Notes: generated from the letters alone by a model not told the origin. A stretch of DNA of 64,000 bases from Halobellus captivus (GCF_007655485.1 NZ_VJXQ01000002.1:195802-259801); one strand, 5' to 3'; positions 16,063-25,733 are shown, counted from the stretch's first letter. Program-made: numbers and translations.

Positions 16063-17358
16063 TTATGCCTCGGAATCGAGGATCGCGTCCGCGAGCAGCG
16101 GGACGAACGTGCCGACGTCGGTCACCATCCCGATCGCCTGAGAGCTGCCGCGGTCGAGCAGTTGCGTCACGGTCGCGGGGTTGATGTCGACGCAGACGAC
16201 CTTCGTCGTCGACGGGAGGCAGTTGCCGACGGCGACGGAGTGAAGCAGCGACGAGAGCAGCAGGACCAGGTCGGCCTCGCGGGCCTGTTCTCGGATCGCG
16301 TTCTGCGCCTCGACGGCGTCGGTGATCGTGTCCGGGAGCGGTCCGTCGTCGCGGATCGAGCCCGCGAGCACGTACGGGACGTCGTTTTCGACGCACTCGT
16401 ACATCACGCCCTCCGTGACGAGACCGTCTTCGACCGCCGGTTCGATCCCGCCAGCCCGAATGATCTCGCTGATCGCGTAGATGTGGTGTTTGTGGCCCGT
16501 CCGTGGATGCTCCATCGTCTCCATATCCATCCCCAGCGACGTCCCGTAGAGCCCGCGTTCGATGTCGTGGGTGGCGAACCCGTTGCCCGCCGAGAGCATA
16601 TCCACGTATCCCGCGCGGACCAGTCGCGCGAGGTCGTCGCCGCCGCCCGCGTGAATGACCGCCGGTCCGGCGACGACGAGCACCGATTCGTCCCGCTCTT
16701 CGGTCGCGACGACCGCGTCGGCGACCTCCCGGATGAGCGACTCCGAGGGCCGCTCCGAGGAGACGCCCCCCTGCATAAACCCGAACGGACCGGACGCGTC
16801 GCGGGGGCGGTCCGGCGGCTTGACGCGGATCCCCGCCTCATCGGTGACGACGAGGTCACCCTCGCGGATCGCGTTCAGAACTTTCGTTCGAGCGCGAACG
16901 CCCCCGTCGGATTCGCCGTCGGTGTCGACGTCAGGTTCCCCGGCGTCGCCGTCGCTCGCCTTTGACCCACCCGCTTCGACGACGATCGCGCAGTCCATCT
17001 CGATGTGTTCGACGGGGATCCACTCGCCGTCGTATCTGATCTCCGTCGGGTGGTTCGTCGTCGAGTAGAAGCCGTGCGGGACGACTTGGTCCGCCGGGGC
17101 GGGTTCGACCCGGGCGTCGACGGGATCCGCGAGGTTCGCCCCGTTCTGGTGGAGTTCGTGGAGGATCTCTCGGAGCGACTGCTCGTCGTCGGCGCTGACC
17201 TGCATCCGGCAGTACGAGGTCTCGTCTTTGCGCCGTCCGACGTCGAACGTCTCGATCTCGAAGGTGCCGCCGAAGTCCATCACGATCCCGAACGTGCGCT
17301 GCAACGTCCCGGAGTCGATGATGTGCCCGTCGAGTTCGACAGTCCGCGTGAGGCTCAT
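16063..17358 (-). CDS. TIGR00300-family protein, ornithine cyclodeaminase-type
   Basis: A 431-residue protein of the archaeal LOR/SDH bifunctional-domain family. The N-terminal domain (residues 1-130, starting with TRTVELDGHIIDSGTLQR and including YCRMQVSADDEQSL) is the LOR/SDH fold; the C-terminal domain contains VVAGPAVIHAGGG, SAGNGFATHDIERGLYGTSLGM, LAGSIRDDGPLPDT and CVDINPATVTQLLDRGS. Methanogen relatives have been described as ornithine cyclodeaminase, and the family is also linked to a nickel-pincer cofactor. An Asp-rich insert around residues 133-150 is unlike a conserved domain. A TATA-like cttttag at about 17382 supports the start. Proline supply from ornithine is the inferred role. 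Confidence 0.75.
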   Translation of the reverse strand: MSLTRTVELDGHIIDSGTLQRTFGIVMDFGGTFEIETFDVGRRKDETSYCRMQVSADDEQSLREILHELHQNGANLADPVDARVEPAPADQVVPHGFYSTTNHPTEIRYDGEWIPVEHIEMDCAIVVEAGGSKASDGDAGEPDVDTDGESDGGVRARTKVLNAIREGDLVVTDEAGIRVKPPDRPRDASGPFGFMQGGVSSERPSESLIREVADAVVATEERDESVLVVAGPAVIHAGGGDDLARLVRAGYVDMLSAGNGFATHDIERGLYGTSLGMDMETMEHPRTGHKHHIYAISEIIRAGGIEPAVEDGLVTEGVMYECVENDVPYVLAGSIRDDGPLPDTITDAVEAQNAIREQAREADLVLLLSSLLHSVAVGNCLPSTTKVVCVDINPATVTQLLDRGSSQAIGMVTDVGTFVPLLADAILDSEA

Positions 17359-17425
17359 TCGAGGAAGTGCGCTCGGGAGCTAAAAGACGGTTACGCCGAC
17401 GGCGCAGTCACCGGATCCGACCGGA

Positions 17426-18412
17426 TCACTCCGAGACGGCCGCGTCGACGAAGGCGAGGCCGTGGCCGATCGCCTGCTCGAATCCCCTGCCGTCGTAGAG
17501 GTCGAAGTGCCCCGCGGGGAGGCGGACCAGCGTCGCGTTCGCAAGCGACTCGCTCGCGGCTTCGATCGATTCGATCGGGACGACGTCGTCGCGGGTGCCG
17601 CCGACGAACAGGACGGGACAGGCGAGTCGATCGCGGTCGTCGCCAGCGGTGTGGCGGGCCAGCGCGAGGAGCGACCGCGCCGGGGTTCGGTTCTCCCAGT
17701 CGTCGTCGACGAGGTCGCGGTACGCGCGATGCGCGCTTGGCGTGGAGACGAGCGCGGAACCGCCGGATTCGCCGCTCTCGTCGGCGATCGGGACCGTATG
17801 CGGCCCACGCAGTCGCGACTGGATGACGTCGCAGACGCCCGAGAGAATCCCTTTCGCGAGGAATCCCGCGCCCCGCTGTCGGAGGAACGCGCGTCCGTCG
17901 AGGATCGGCGTCTGCGCGACGACGGCGCTGACCCGCGGATCGTCGGCGGCGACGTCGAGAACGGTCCCTCCGGCGAGGTCGATGCCCCAGAGGATCACGC
18001 GGTCGGTGGCGACGTCGCTGCGGCCGCGTAACCCCGCGAGCGCCGCCTCCCAATCGGCGCGTTGGCGCGTCGGAGAGAGGTGGTTTCGCGGCTCGCCGTC
18101 GCTGTCTCCCGTCGTTCGCTCGTCGAAGTGGAACACCGCGCACCCGGCCGCAGCGAGGCGCTCGGCGAACCGGTCGAGCCCCGCGCCCTCCGCTCCGATC
18201 GGTCCGCCGCCCAGGACGATCAGCGCCGGGTCGGCGGGTCGGTCCGGCCGGTAGAGCCGCCCGACGCAGCGCTCGCCGCCGCTTCGGAACGTGAGTGTAA
18301 CCGTCGAGAAGTCGTCGCGGGAGGGACGCTTGCGACGCGCTTCCGGCCGCGGTCCTCGTTCGACCGTGGACTGGTCGCTGCTGTCGTCGTGTTCGGGACG
18401 GCGGATCGTCAC
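17426..18412 (-). CDS. alpha/beta hydrolase, dienelactone-hydrolase-like
   Basis: About 328 residues from a GTG at 18412 that overlaps the stop of the preceding gene (GTGA). After a charged N-terminal region, strands RCVGRLYRPDRP and ALIVLGGGPIGAEG, then FHFDERTTGDSDGE, the nucleophile-elbow region VILWGIDLAGGTVLDVAA, CPVLFVGGTRDDVVP with the acid residue, and LPAGHFDLYDG with the catalytic His. The elbow reads G-I-D-L-A-G rather than GxSxG, so Asp may replace the nucleophile or the enzyme may have lost classical esterase activity. Substrate unknown. It is coupled to the upstream 116-residue gene. Confidence 0.75.
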   Translation of the reverse strand: MTIRRPEHDDSSDQSTVERGPRPEARRKRPSRDDFSTVTLTFRSGGERCVGRLYRPDRPADPALIVLGGGPIGAEGAGLDRFAERLAAAGCAVFHFDERTTGDSDGEPRNHLSPTRQRADWEAALAGLRGRSDVATDRVILWGIDLAGGTVLDVAADDPRVSAVVAQTPILDGRAFLRQRGAGFLAKGILSGVCDVIQSRLRGPHTVPIADESGESGGSALVSTPSAHRAYRDLVDDDWENRTPARSLLALARHTAGDDRDRLACPVLFVGGTRDDVVPIESIEAASESLANATLVRLPAGHFDLYDGRGFEQAIGHGLAFVDAAVSE

Positions 18413-18759
18413 GGCCGACCCTCCGAGAGCGTCCCGATGACTCGCGCGGAGAACTCCTCGCCGCTGCTGTCGTAGTCGAGGTACTGGCGGAACCAGTCGG
18501 CCTCGGCGTGCCAGCTCCCCTGGACGTCGTCCTCGTGACGGAGGACCGTCGCCTCGACGCGCTTCGGCTCCCACTCGCCGTGTTCGGCAGCGTCGATGAA
18601 CGTCCGGAGGGCGCGTCCCATCTCCTGGTGGTTCACCGAGACGTCAGGGAACGCCGTGAGATAGGCCAAATCGACCGTCTCTCCGTTCGGATCGATCGAC
18701 TCGACGCTGATCCCGTTCGATCGGAGGTCGCCTTCGAGCCCCGAGATAACGTCGTTCAT
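18409..18759 (-). CDS. hypothetical protein coupled to the hydrolase
   Basis: A 116-residue soluble acidic protein without Cys or His clusters (MNDVISGLEGDLRSNG at the start, WFRQYLDYDSSGEEFS near the end). Start at ATG 18759, with a TATA-like gtttactc about 27 nt upstream. Its stop overlaps the GTG of the alpha/beta hydrolase, so the two are co-translated and may work together. I do not recognise the family. Confidence 0.7.
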   Translation of the reverse strand: MNDVISGLEGDLRSNGISVESIDPNGETVDLAYLTAFPDVSVNHQEMGRALRTFIDAAEHGEWEPKRVEATVLRHEDDVQGSWHAEADWFRQYLDYDSSGEEFSARVIGTLSEGRP

Positions 18760-18840
18760 ACCGACCCTTCTATCCGGAGTGAGTAAACAGTTGCCGCGAG
18801 AGGCGGGCGCGATTCGCGTCACCGTGCTCGAGCGGACTGA

Positions 18841-19590
18841 TCACTCGACCTCGACGCGGAGTCCGTCGCGGGCGAACCGAACGTCGCCGTCGTACCGGGA
18901 CCGAATCGAGTCGAGCATCTCCTCGTGGCGATCCTCGGTGTGCGGATAGAGGTGCGTGAGGTAGACGCGCCCGATCTCGTGGCCCGCGAGGACCGAACCG
19001 AGCCGCGACGGCGTCGGGTGATTCGAGACGTCGACGTCGTCCGGAAAGGAGCAGTCGTGTGCGAGCAGTGCGGCCCCGTCGGCGAAGTTCGCGAGGCTCG
19101 CCGCAGCCTCGCCGTCGCCGGAGTACACGACGTCTCCCGCCGAGCCCGCGTCGGAAAACCGGTAGGCTAGACAGTCCATCGAGTGGACCATCTCCGTCGC
19201 GGAGACGTCGAACCCGGCGATCTCGAACTCGGTCGGTCCGACCTCGCGGACGCTCAGATCGACGCGTCCGTCGAGGTAGTCGTGCACGTCGAGCAGGCCG
19301 TCGACGAGGGACTTGGTCCCCGCGGGTCCGACGACTTCGAGGAACTCCTCTCCGGCCAGCCAACGCGCCTTCAGGAGCGGAAGCAGGTCCGCGACGTGAT
19401 CGAGGTGGTGATGCGTCAGGAGGACGGAGGAGACGCCCTCGTAGCCGACGTCGGTACCGGCGAGCCGATGGAGGACGCCGCTGCCGCAGTCGACGAGCAG
19501 GGACCGTTCCTCGCTCTCGAGGAGCAAGCCCGTCTGGACGCGGTCGGGAACGGGCATCGCGCTGCCGGTCCCGAGGAAGGTCAGGCGCAT
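18841..19590 (-). CDS. RNase Z-like metallo-beta-lactamase-fold hydrolase
   Basis: A 249-residue metallo-hydrolase starting MRLTFLGTGSAMPVPDRVQTG, the typical opening of the RNase Z/arylsulfatase-like group. The metal site HxHxDH is His60-His62-Asp64-His65 (LLTHHHLDH), with later ligands in MVHSMDCLAYRF, VYSGDGE and AHDCSF, and YLTHLYPH near the end. Haloarchaea also encode a true tRNase Z; this copy lacks neighbours in tRNA processing, so substrate is open. The frame is open far upstream through a repeat tract, but the ATG at 19590 is the only start that gives the family N-terminus. Confidence 0.82.
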   Translation of the reverse strand: MRLTFLGTGSAMPVPDRVQTGLLLESEERSLLVDCGSGVLHRLAGTDVGYEGVSSVLLTHHHLDHVADLLPLLKARWLAGEEFLEVVGPAGTKSLVDGLLDVHDYLDGRVDLSVREVGPTEFEIAGFDVSATEMVHSMDCLAYRFSDAGSAGDVVYSGDGEAAASLANFADGAALLAHDCSFPDDVDVSNHPTPSRLGSVLAGHEIGRVYLTHLYPHTEDRHEEMLDSIRSRYDGDVRFARDGLRVEVE

Positions 19591-19868
19591 ACGACGGCGT
19601 ACGGCGGGACGGCCGAAAGAGGTTCGGGACGGACGCGAACGACCCCACCCCGCGGGCGAGCGTTTATATCCGGAGACGAGGCCAACGCACCCGTGACGTA
19701 ACAGACACCCCGCGTCGTCTGCGGTTGTTCGGCACACCGGCGTGGGATGAGATCGGCGGCGCTCGCGAGGACGTCGCCGGAAGCGGGTGCCGACTGTTCG
19801 CCAAATTCCCGGGGAGATCTCGGACGTGCTGACAGCACGGTCTCCCCAGCGACAGTACCGAATGGGGA

Positions 19869-19972
19869 AGAATCCACGTCTCCGTTCGTACGGCAGAACC
19901 CACGTCTCCGTTCGTACGGCAGAATCCACGTCTCCGTTCGTACGGCAGAACCCACGTCTCCGTTCGTACGGC
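19869..19972. repeat. four 26-bp tandem repeats before the lhr promoter
   Basis: Units start at 19869, 19895, 19921 and 19947 and differ only at one position (T or C in the fifth base). A fifth, degenerate unit starts at 19973 and contains the lhr TATA box. The tract lies in the 418-bp gap between the RNase Z-like gene and lhr; I see nothing else there. Confidence 0.92.
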
Positions 19973-19978
19973 AGAACC

Positions 19979-19987
19979 CACTTATCC
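19979..19987 (+). promoter_or_regulatory. TATA-like box of lhr inside the last repeat unit
   Basis: acttatccg, about 26 nt before the ATG at 20009, replaces acgtctccg of the normal repeat unit. The promoter therefore looks like a variant copy of the tandem repeat. Confidence 0.5.
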
Positions 19988-20008
19988 GTCCGCACCAACC
20001 TACGCACG

Positions 20009-22879
20009 ATGCCGAAGAGCGGGCGCGAGTTGCTCCGACGGGTCGCCGCCGCAGGCGAAGAGACAGCCACAGGCGAGGAGGCAGCTAGCGCGCCCGCCGC
20101 CACCACTCCGGCGGCGAACGGCGAGGCAGCCGATTCAGCGGGGAGCACGGAGAGCGACGCGTCGACACCGGCGTTCGAGTTCGATCCCGAATCCGTCGAC
20201 ATCGCCGACGAGGACGTGCTCGACCGGCTCGAACCGTCGGTTCGCGAGTGGTGGATCGAGCGGTTCGGCCGCTACGTCGCGCAGAACGGCGGGTTCTTCA
20301 CGCCGCCGCAGCGCGAGGCGATTCCGCTCGTCGACGAGGGTGAGAACGCACTCGTGTGCGCCCCGACCGGCTCCGGCAAGACCCTCGCGAGCTTCACCGC
20401 GATCCTGAACGAGCTGTTTCGTCGCGGTCGCGAGCGCGAGGACGGTCTCGACAACAGGGTGTACTGCCTGTACATCTCGCCGCTGAAGTCGCTCGCGAAC
20501 GACATCCACCGTAACCTCACTGTCCCGCTGGAGGGAATCCGTGCCCGGATGGACGACCGCGGCGAGGACGTCGACGTCCGGCACGCGATACGCCACGGCG
20601 ACACCGACTCCGCGGAGCGGCAGCGGATGCTAGAGGAGACGCCCCACATCCTCAACACGACGCCGGAGACGCTCGCGATCTTACTCAACGCGCCGAAGTT
20701 CAAAGAGAAACTGCGAAGCGTCGAGTACGTCGTCGTCGACGAGATCCACAGTCTCGCGGCGAACAAGCGCGGAACGCACCTGTCGGTCTCCTTGGAGCGC
20801 CTCGATGCCCTCACGGACGCATCGCCGACCCGGACCGGCTGCTCGGCGACCGTCGAGCCGCTCTCGGAGATGGCTGCGTTTCTCGTCGGCGGCGACGGAA
20901 ACGGGGCGACTCGTGACTGCGAGATCGTCGACACGCGGTTCGTCCGCGACTTCGACCTCCGATTAGAGTCTCCGACCGACGATCTGATCCACACCCCGCG
21001 ATCGACGGTCCAAGCTGGGTTCTACGACCGGCTCCACGAACTCGTCGCGTCCCACGAGAACACGCTCGTCTTCACGAACACGCGCTCGGGCGCGGAGCGC
21101 GTGCTCGAAACGCTCCGAGAGCGCTTCGAGGACTACGACGAGTCGAACTCGGGGTGTCACCACGGGAGCCTCTCCAAGGAGCGACGGCAGACTGTCGAAG
21201 AGGGACTGAAAGACGGCACTCTCGACGTCGTGACCACCTCGACGAGCCTCGAACTCGGGATCGATATGCCGCATCTGGATCTGGTCGTGCAGGTCGGCTC
21301 GCCCAAGTCGGTGGCGTCGCTCCTGCAGCGCGTCGGCCGCGCCGGTCACAGCCTCGGACAGACCGTCGAAGGCCGCGTACTGGCGCTCGATCGAGACGAA
21401 CTCGTCGAGTGCGCCGTGATGCTGCAGAAGGCCGAATCGGGCTTCGTTGACCGGGTCTTCATCCCGGAAAACGCCCACGACGTCGCCGCCCAACACGTCT
21501 ACGGAATGGCGATCAACGACGTCCGCCGCGAGGGGGACGTGCTCGAAACGCTCCGCCGCGCGTATCCGTATCGGAACTACACCGACGACGACTGGGAGCG
21601 GCTGCTCCGGTATCTCACCGCCGATTACGACGGCCTCGAGGACAAGAACGTCTACGCGAAAATCTGGCGCGATACCAACGATCCGCCCGACGGCGAACAC
21701 CACTACGAGGCCTTCGACGTCGGCGAGCCGCTGCTCGGCAAACGGGGACGACTCGCCCGCGTCATCTATATGACGAACATCGGGACCATTCCCGACTCGT
21801 TCACCTGCGAGGTGCTGACCCGGCAGGGAAACGAGTGGGTTGGAACGCTCGACGAGGGCTATCTCGACACGTTGGAGAAAGGCGACGTGTTCGTCCTCGG
21901 TGGCGAGCGCTTCGCGTACAGCTACCGGCGCGGATCGAAGGTGTACGTCGACCGGACGAGCAAGCAGGCGACGGTTCCCTCGTGGTTCTCCGAACGACTG
22001 CCGCTCTCGTACGATCTCGGTCGCGAGATCGCGTCGTTCCAGTCGGAGCTGCTCGACCGGCTCGACGCGGGCGGCCCTCCCGCCGTCCGAACGTGGCTTC
22101 GGGAGTTTCCGATCGACGAGAACGCCGTCCGCGCGATCACGCGGCTGTTCGACGAACAGCGTCGCTACGCCGGAGCGGACAGCGTCGCCACCACCGAACG
22201 GCTCGTCGTCGAGGAGACGCTCGACCGCGAGAGCTATCGGCGGCACTTCTACGTGCACTCGACCTTCGGACGGCGGTTCAACGACGGCCTCTCCCGACTC
22301 GTCGCCGCGCGCTGCGCCAACCGCTCGAACGCCAACGTCCAGATCGCCGTCGCGGATAACGGCTTCTCGCTCTCGATGCCGCTGAATCGGAAGGTCGACG
22401 TCGCCGGGGTGATCGACGATCTCGACCCCGATCGCGTTCGTGCAGACCTACGTGATGCGCTCTCGGGGACCGACCTGCTCAAGCGGTATTTCCGGATCAA
22501 CGCGACGCGGGCGCTGATGATCCTGAAACGCTACAAGGGGTACGAGAAGTCCGCCGCAGAACAGCAGGTCTCCGCGGAGATGCTCCTCTCGTTCGCCGAG
22601 AGTCTCGACGAATTCGCCGTGATAGAAGAGACGTACCGAGAGATCGTCGAGGACAAACTGAATCTGGCCGCGGTCGAAGCCGTACTCGGGGAGATACAGA
22701 ACGGTACCGTCGAAGTCGTCACGAAACAGGTCGACTCGCCGACCCCGCGCGCGTTCGGCCTCGCCACCCTGCTCGCGAGCGACGTCGTTCTCGCCGAGGA
22801 CGAAAGCGCCGTGTTGCAGGAGTTCCACGAGCGGGTGTTGGCGTCGCTCGACGAGGAAGGCGAACCACAAGCGGAGTAG
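20009..22879 (+). CDS. Lhr-family superfamily 2 DNA helicase
   Basis: A 956-residue ATP-dependent helicase. After a low-complexity Ala/Glu N-terminus (residues 10-55) comes the Q-motif region FTPPQREAIP, Walker A APTGSGKT at about residue 117, Walker B/DEIH box VVDEIHSLAANKRGTHLS at about 243, GCSATV, then the second RecA domain with TSTSLELGIDMPHLDLVVQVGSPKSVASLLQRVGRAGH. A winged-helix and Lhr C-terminal region follow. Archaeal Lhr proteins act in replication-coupled repair or RNA/DNA remodelling. The ATG at 20009 matches a leaderless transcript from the TATA at 19983. It converges with dna2, another repair helicase. Confidence 0.92.
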   Translation: MPKSGRELLRRVAAAGEETATGEEAASAPAATTPAANGEAADSAGSTESDASTPAFEFDPESVDIADEDVLDRLEPSVREWWIERFGRYVAQNGGFFTPPQREAIPLVDEGENALVCAPTGSGKTLASFTAILNELFRRGREREDGLDNRVYCLYISPLKSLANDIHRNLTVPLEGIRARMDDRGEDVDVRHAIRHGDTDSAERQRMLEETPHILNTTPETLAILLNAPKFKEKLRSVEYVVVDEIHSLAANKRGTHLSVSLERLDALTDASPTRTGCSATVEPLSEMAAFLVGGDGNGATRDCEIVDTRFVRDFDLRLESPTDDLIHTPRSTVQAGFYDRLHELVASHENTLVFTNTRSGAERVLETLRERFEDYDESNSGCHHGSLSKERRQTVEEGLKDGTLDVVTTSTSLELGIDMPHLDLVVQVGSPKSVASLLQRVGRAGHSLGQTVEGRVLALDRDELVECAVMLQKAESGFVDRVFIPENAHDVAAQHVYGMAINDVRREGDVLETLRRAYPYRNYTDDDWERLLRYLTADYDGLEDKNVYAKIWRDTNDPPDGEHHYEAFDVGEPLLGKRGRLARVIYMTNIGTIPDSFTCEVLTRQGNEWVGTLDEGYLDTLEKGDVFVLGGERFAYSYRRGSKVYVDRTSKQATVPSWFSERLPLSYDLGREIASFQSELLDRLDAGGPPAVRTWLREFPIDENAVRAITRLFDEQRRYAGADSVATTERLVVEETLDRESYRRHFYVHSTFGRRFNDGLSRLVAARCANRSNANVQIAVADNGFSLSMPLNRKVDVAGVIDDLDPDRVRADLRDALSGTDLLKRYFRINATRALMILKRYKGYEKSAAEQQVSAEMLLSFAESLDEFAVIEETYREIVEDKLNLAAVEAVLGEIQNGTVEVVTKQVDSPTPRAFGLATLLASDVVLAEDESAVLQEFHERVLASLDEEGEPQAE

Positions 22880-22901
22880 CGTCGCTCGACGCGCGCGCTC
22901 G

Positions 22902-25733
22902 TTACCGCCGCGCCCACGACAACAGCCGCTCGTAGAACGGATCAGAGGCGAGCGCATTCGCGCTGGCGACGATCGCGAGCGACTTTTTCGCCCGCGTGAG
23001 CGCGACGTTGACGCGGCGGTAGTCCTCGAAAATCGGTCCGTCGAGGGATCCGCTCGCGACGAAGGAGACGACGATCACCTCCTTGGCCGAGCCTTGGAAG
23101 CGGTCGACCGTATCGACGGTCGCGTCCGTGCGTCGGGAGATCTCCGCCACCTGCGCGCGGAACGGTGCGATGACGCCGATATCGTCGATATCGACACCCG
23201 CTGCGACGTACGCCTCGACGATCTCGCTGACGCGGTCTGCCTCACTGGGGTTCGTGTTGCCGACGCGCTCGCCCCCGGGGTCGACGAACGAGACAGGGTC
23301 GCGGAGTTCCGGCGGAAGCGCGTCCTCGTCGACGCCGAGATCCGAGAGCCGCTGCCCCGCGACCGCGCCGTTCGCCGGGCGGAGCGCGCCGTCGTAGAAC
23401 TCCTGGGAGGAAAAGGCCTGAATGCGCTGGCTCATCCGGTACTGTCGGTCCAAGAGCACCGACGCATCCGAATGGGACTCGATCAGCCGCTCGAACAGCG
23501 ACGTCCGGAGTTCGTTCCCGGCTCGCGGCTTCGCCGCAGGCTCGCCGCTCGCAGATCCCGGGGCGCTCTGCGCCCCGCCCGCACGAACGACTGGCGGCAG
23601 TTGCTCGTGGTCGCCGACGAGGACGAACCGCTCGGCGAGTTCGACGGCGGCGAGCGTGCCCGGCTCGGTGAGCTGTGAAGCCTCGTCGACGAGCGCGACG
23701 TCGAAGGACTGCTCGCGCATCACGCGCGAGCCGCAGGCGGAGGTCGTGGCCGCGACGACGGACGCCTCGCGTAGCGCGGCAGCGCGCTCGTTCGGGTCGC
23801 CGCCCCGTTCCAAGCGGACGTCGAGCATATCCTCGCGAACGCTGTTTTCGCTTCCGACGCGGACGACGTCCGCGATTCCCTGTTCTCGAACCGCCTCGAG
23901 CGCGTTGTCGACCGCGCGGTTCGTGAACGCCGAGAGCAACACGCGCTCGTCGCGCTCGACCAGCGCCCGGACGATCTGCGCGATGGTGTAGGTTTTGCCC
24001 GTCCCCGGCGGCCCGTGGACGAGCGCGAAGTCCTCCGCGTCGACGGCCAGTCGGACCGCGCGGTCCTGCGCGTCGTTGTTGTCGACGTACGTGTTCGAGC
24101 CGTCCTCTCGCTTGACCCCGGCACCGTTCGGATCGACTTCCGCACCGTACTCGCTCGCCGAGCGGCCCGCGAAGGCGGGCTCCCGTCGGCCGAACAGCAC
24201 GTCTTTTCGATCGCGGTCGCCCTTCAGGACGAAATCGTGCAGCGCGGTGAGCATCCGGTCGACGCCGATCTCGGAGGGATAGACGTCGAGTCGGCGGACC
24301 GACACGGGCTCGTCGGCCGTGATGACGACCTCCTCGCCGAGTTCGACGATCCGGCAGAGTTCGGCGTGGCCCGAGACCGGGTCGCCGTCGCTCGCGAGCG
24401 CGACGTCACCGGCCCGGAGCTTCGAGACCGCATCGACGGGTTTCGTCGCGCGCATCTCCCAGCGGCCGTCGTCGAGTTCGCGTCGGTCGAGCGGTTCGAG
24501 GTCGATCAGCGCCCGATCGTCGTCGGCGCGCGCTTCGGCGGACTGCTCCCAGAGCTTTCGGTATTCCGCGTGCACCTCGCGGCGTTCGGCCTCGATGGCG
24601 GTGTAAAACCGCTCGAAGTACTCCCGCTCTTCCTCGGGGACGGGGCTTCCGATCTGTCCCGCCTTCGACTCCTGGTCGAGTCGGCCCGAGACGACCATAC
24701 AGGTGTCCTGCTCGAAGCAGTACTCACAGCGCGCGTCGGCCTCATACCCCGTCGGAACCGACGAATCGTACTCCATCGCGGCGATCTCGTTGCGCGTCCG
24801 CACGACGAAGTCGAGCAGCCCGTCGCCGATCGAGAACTCCTTGGCCGGTGAGAGGTCACCGGTCTCCTCGTTACGTTCGAGGGCCGTGTTCTTCGTGTAG
24901 AGGAGCGTCCCCGTGTCGGCCGGGACGCCCCGCTCGGCGAGCACGAGCGCGTACGCGGCCGCCTGAATCTTGTCCTGAAAGCGCGGCTCGCGGTTGGTGT
25001 TTTTTCCAGTTTTCAGTTCGACCGGCATCCCGCGGCGGAGCGCGTCCGCGCGGCCCTTGATGCCGAACGTCGGCGAGATGAGCGTGTACTCCGAGCGCCA
25101 GGCGTCCTCCTCGGTGAGCGTTCCCTGTTGAAGCCAGCCCTCGATGGCGGCCGCGTTGCGACGGACTTCGTCGCGAACCTCCTCGGCGTCGTGACCGAGG
25201 AGGCCCAGTTCCAGCCCCGCCTCCCGAACGCGCTCGTCGATCGAGTCGTCGAGGTCGCGGTCGCGCAGCAGGTCGCCGAACACCTCGTGAACGATCGTCC
25301 CCTTGACGACCGGGTAGTTCAGCGGGATCCCCGAGAGCTTGTTCAGGTAGTACATCCGCGGGCACTGCACCCACGAGCGGATGTCGGTCACGTCGACGAG
25401 GAACCCCGGTTCGAGCACGACCGAGGAGTCGCCCGTCGTCGCGTACGTGGTCTCGCCGCGGTACTCCGAGGTATCGACGTCGGTCGCGAGCAGCTCCATT
25501 CCGAGCTCGGCGTGTTCGACCGTGTGCGTCCACTTTCCCCAGAGCGTGAGTCGAAGCGTGCCGTCGCTGGGATGGTCAGACTCGCGAACGGCGTCGGGAA
25601 CAGCGTCAGAAACGTCGTCGGCAGCGGTGTCTCCCGCCGGACGGAGCGTCACCTCCGCGAGCGTTCGCGAGCCGTACTTCGTCTCCACCTCGCGCTCGTC
25701 GCCGACGTCGACGATCCGGCCGCGCAGTTTCAC
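22902..25733 (-). CDS. Dna2-like nuclease-helicase (Cas4/RecB nuclease fused to SF1 helicase)
   Basis: About 943 residues. An N-terminal OB-like region is followed by a Cas4/RecB-type nuclease domain with iron-sulfur cysteines (Cys124 in WVQCPRMYYLNKL and the cluster CEYCFEQDTC near 333-343) and the catalytic VELKTGKN. The C-terminal SF1B helicase has Walker A GPPGTGKTYT at about 574, VDEASQL, and the terminal VDRFQGSAKEVIVVSFV and RRVNVALTRAKKSLAIV motifs. This is the Dna2 plan used for flap and end processing. I chose GTG 25733 because cttacc at about 25758 lies 25-27 nt upstream; longer upstream frames look non-coding. Confidence 0.88.
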   Translation of the reverse strand: MKLRGRIVDVGDEREVETKYGSRTLAEVTLRPAGDTAADDVSDAVPDAVRESDHPSDGTLRLTLWGKWTHTVEHAELGMELLATDVDTSEYRGETTYATTGDSSVVLEPGFLVDVTDIRSWVQCPRMYYLNKLSGIPLNYPVVKGTIVHEVFGDLLRDRDLDDSIDERVREAGLELGLLGHDAEEVRDEVRRNAAAIEGWLQQGTLTEEDAWRSEYTLISPTFGIKGRADALRRGMPVELKTGKNTNREPRFQDKIQAAAYALVLAERGVPADTGTLLYTKNTALERNEETGDLSPAKEFSIGDGLLDFVVRTRNEIAAMEYDSSVPTGYEADARCEYCFEQDTCMVVSGRLDQESKAGQIGSPVPEEEREYFERFYTAIEAERREVHAEYRKLWEQSAEARADDDRALIDLEPLDRRELDDGRWEMRATKPVDAVSKLRAGDVALASDGDPVSGHAELCRIVELGEEVVITADEPVSVRRLDVYPSEIGVDRMLTALHDFVLKGDRDRKDVLFGRREPAFAGRSASEYGAEVDPNGAGVKREDGSNTYVDNNDAQDRAVRLAVDAEDFALVHGPPGTGKTYTIAQIVRALVERDERVLLSAFTNRAVDNALEAVREQGIADVVRVGSENSVREDMLDVRLERGGDPNERAAALREASVVAATTSACGSRVMREQSFDVALVDEASQLTEPGTLAAVELAERFVLVGDHEQLPPVVRAGGAQSAPGSASGEPAAKPRAGNELRTSLFERLIESHSDASVLLDRQYRMSQRIQAFSSQEFYDGALRPANGAVAGQRLSDLGVDEDALPPELRDPVSFVDPGGERVGNTNPSEADRVSEIVEAYVAAGVDIDDIGVIAPFRAQVAEISRRTDATVDTVDRFQGSAKEVIVVSFVASGSLDGPIFEDYRRVNVALTRAKKSLAIVASANALASDPFYERLLSWARR

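Noticed and set aside
19869..19972. Tandem repeats considered as a CRISPR array
   Set aside because: Units are directly adjacent without unique spacers, and no cas genes are present; the Cas4-like domain belongs to Dna2.
18841..20202. Longer version of the RNase Z-like protein reaching through the 26-bp repeat tract
   Set aside because: The added residues are only the translated repeats; the family N-terminus MRLTFLGTGS begins at 19590.
20963..22258. 431-codon minus-strand frame inside lhr
   Set aside because: Antisense shadow of the helicase gene; the sense strand carries all helicase motifs.
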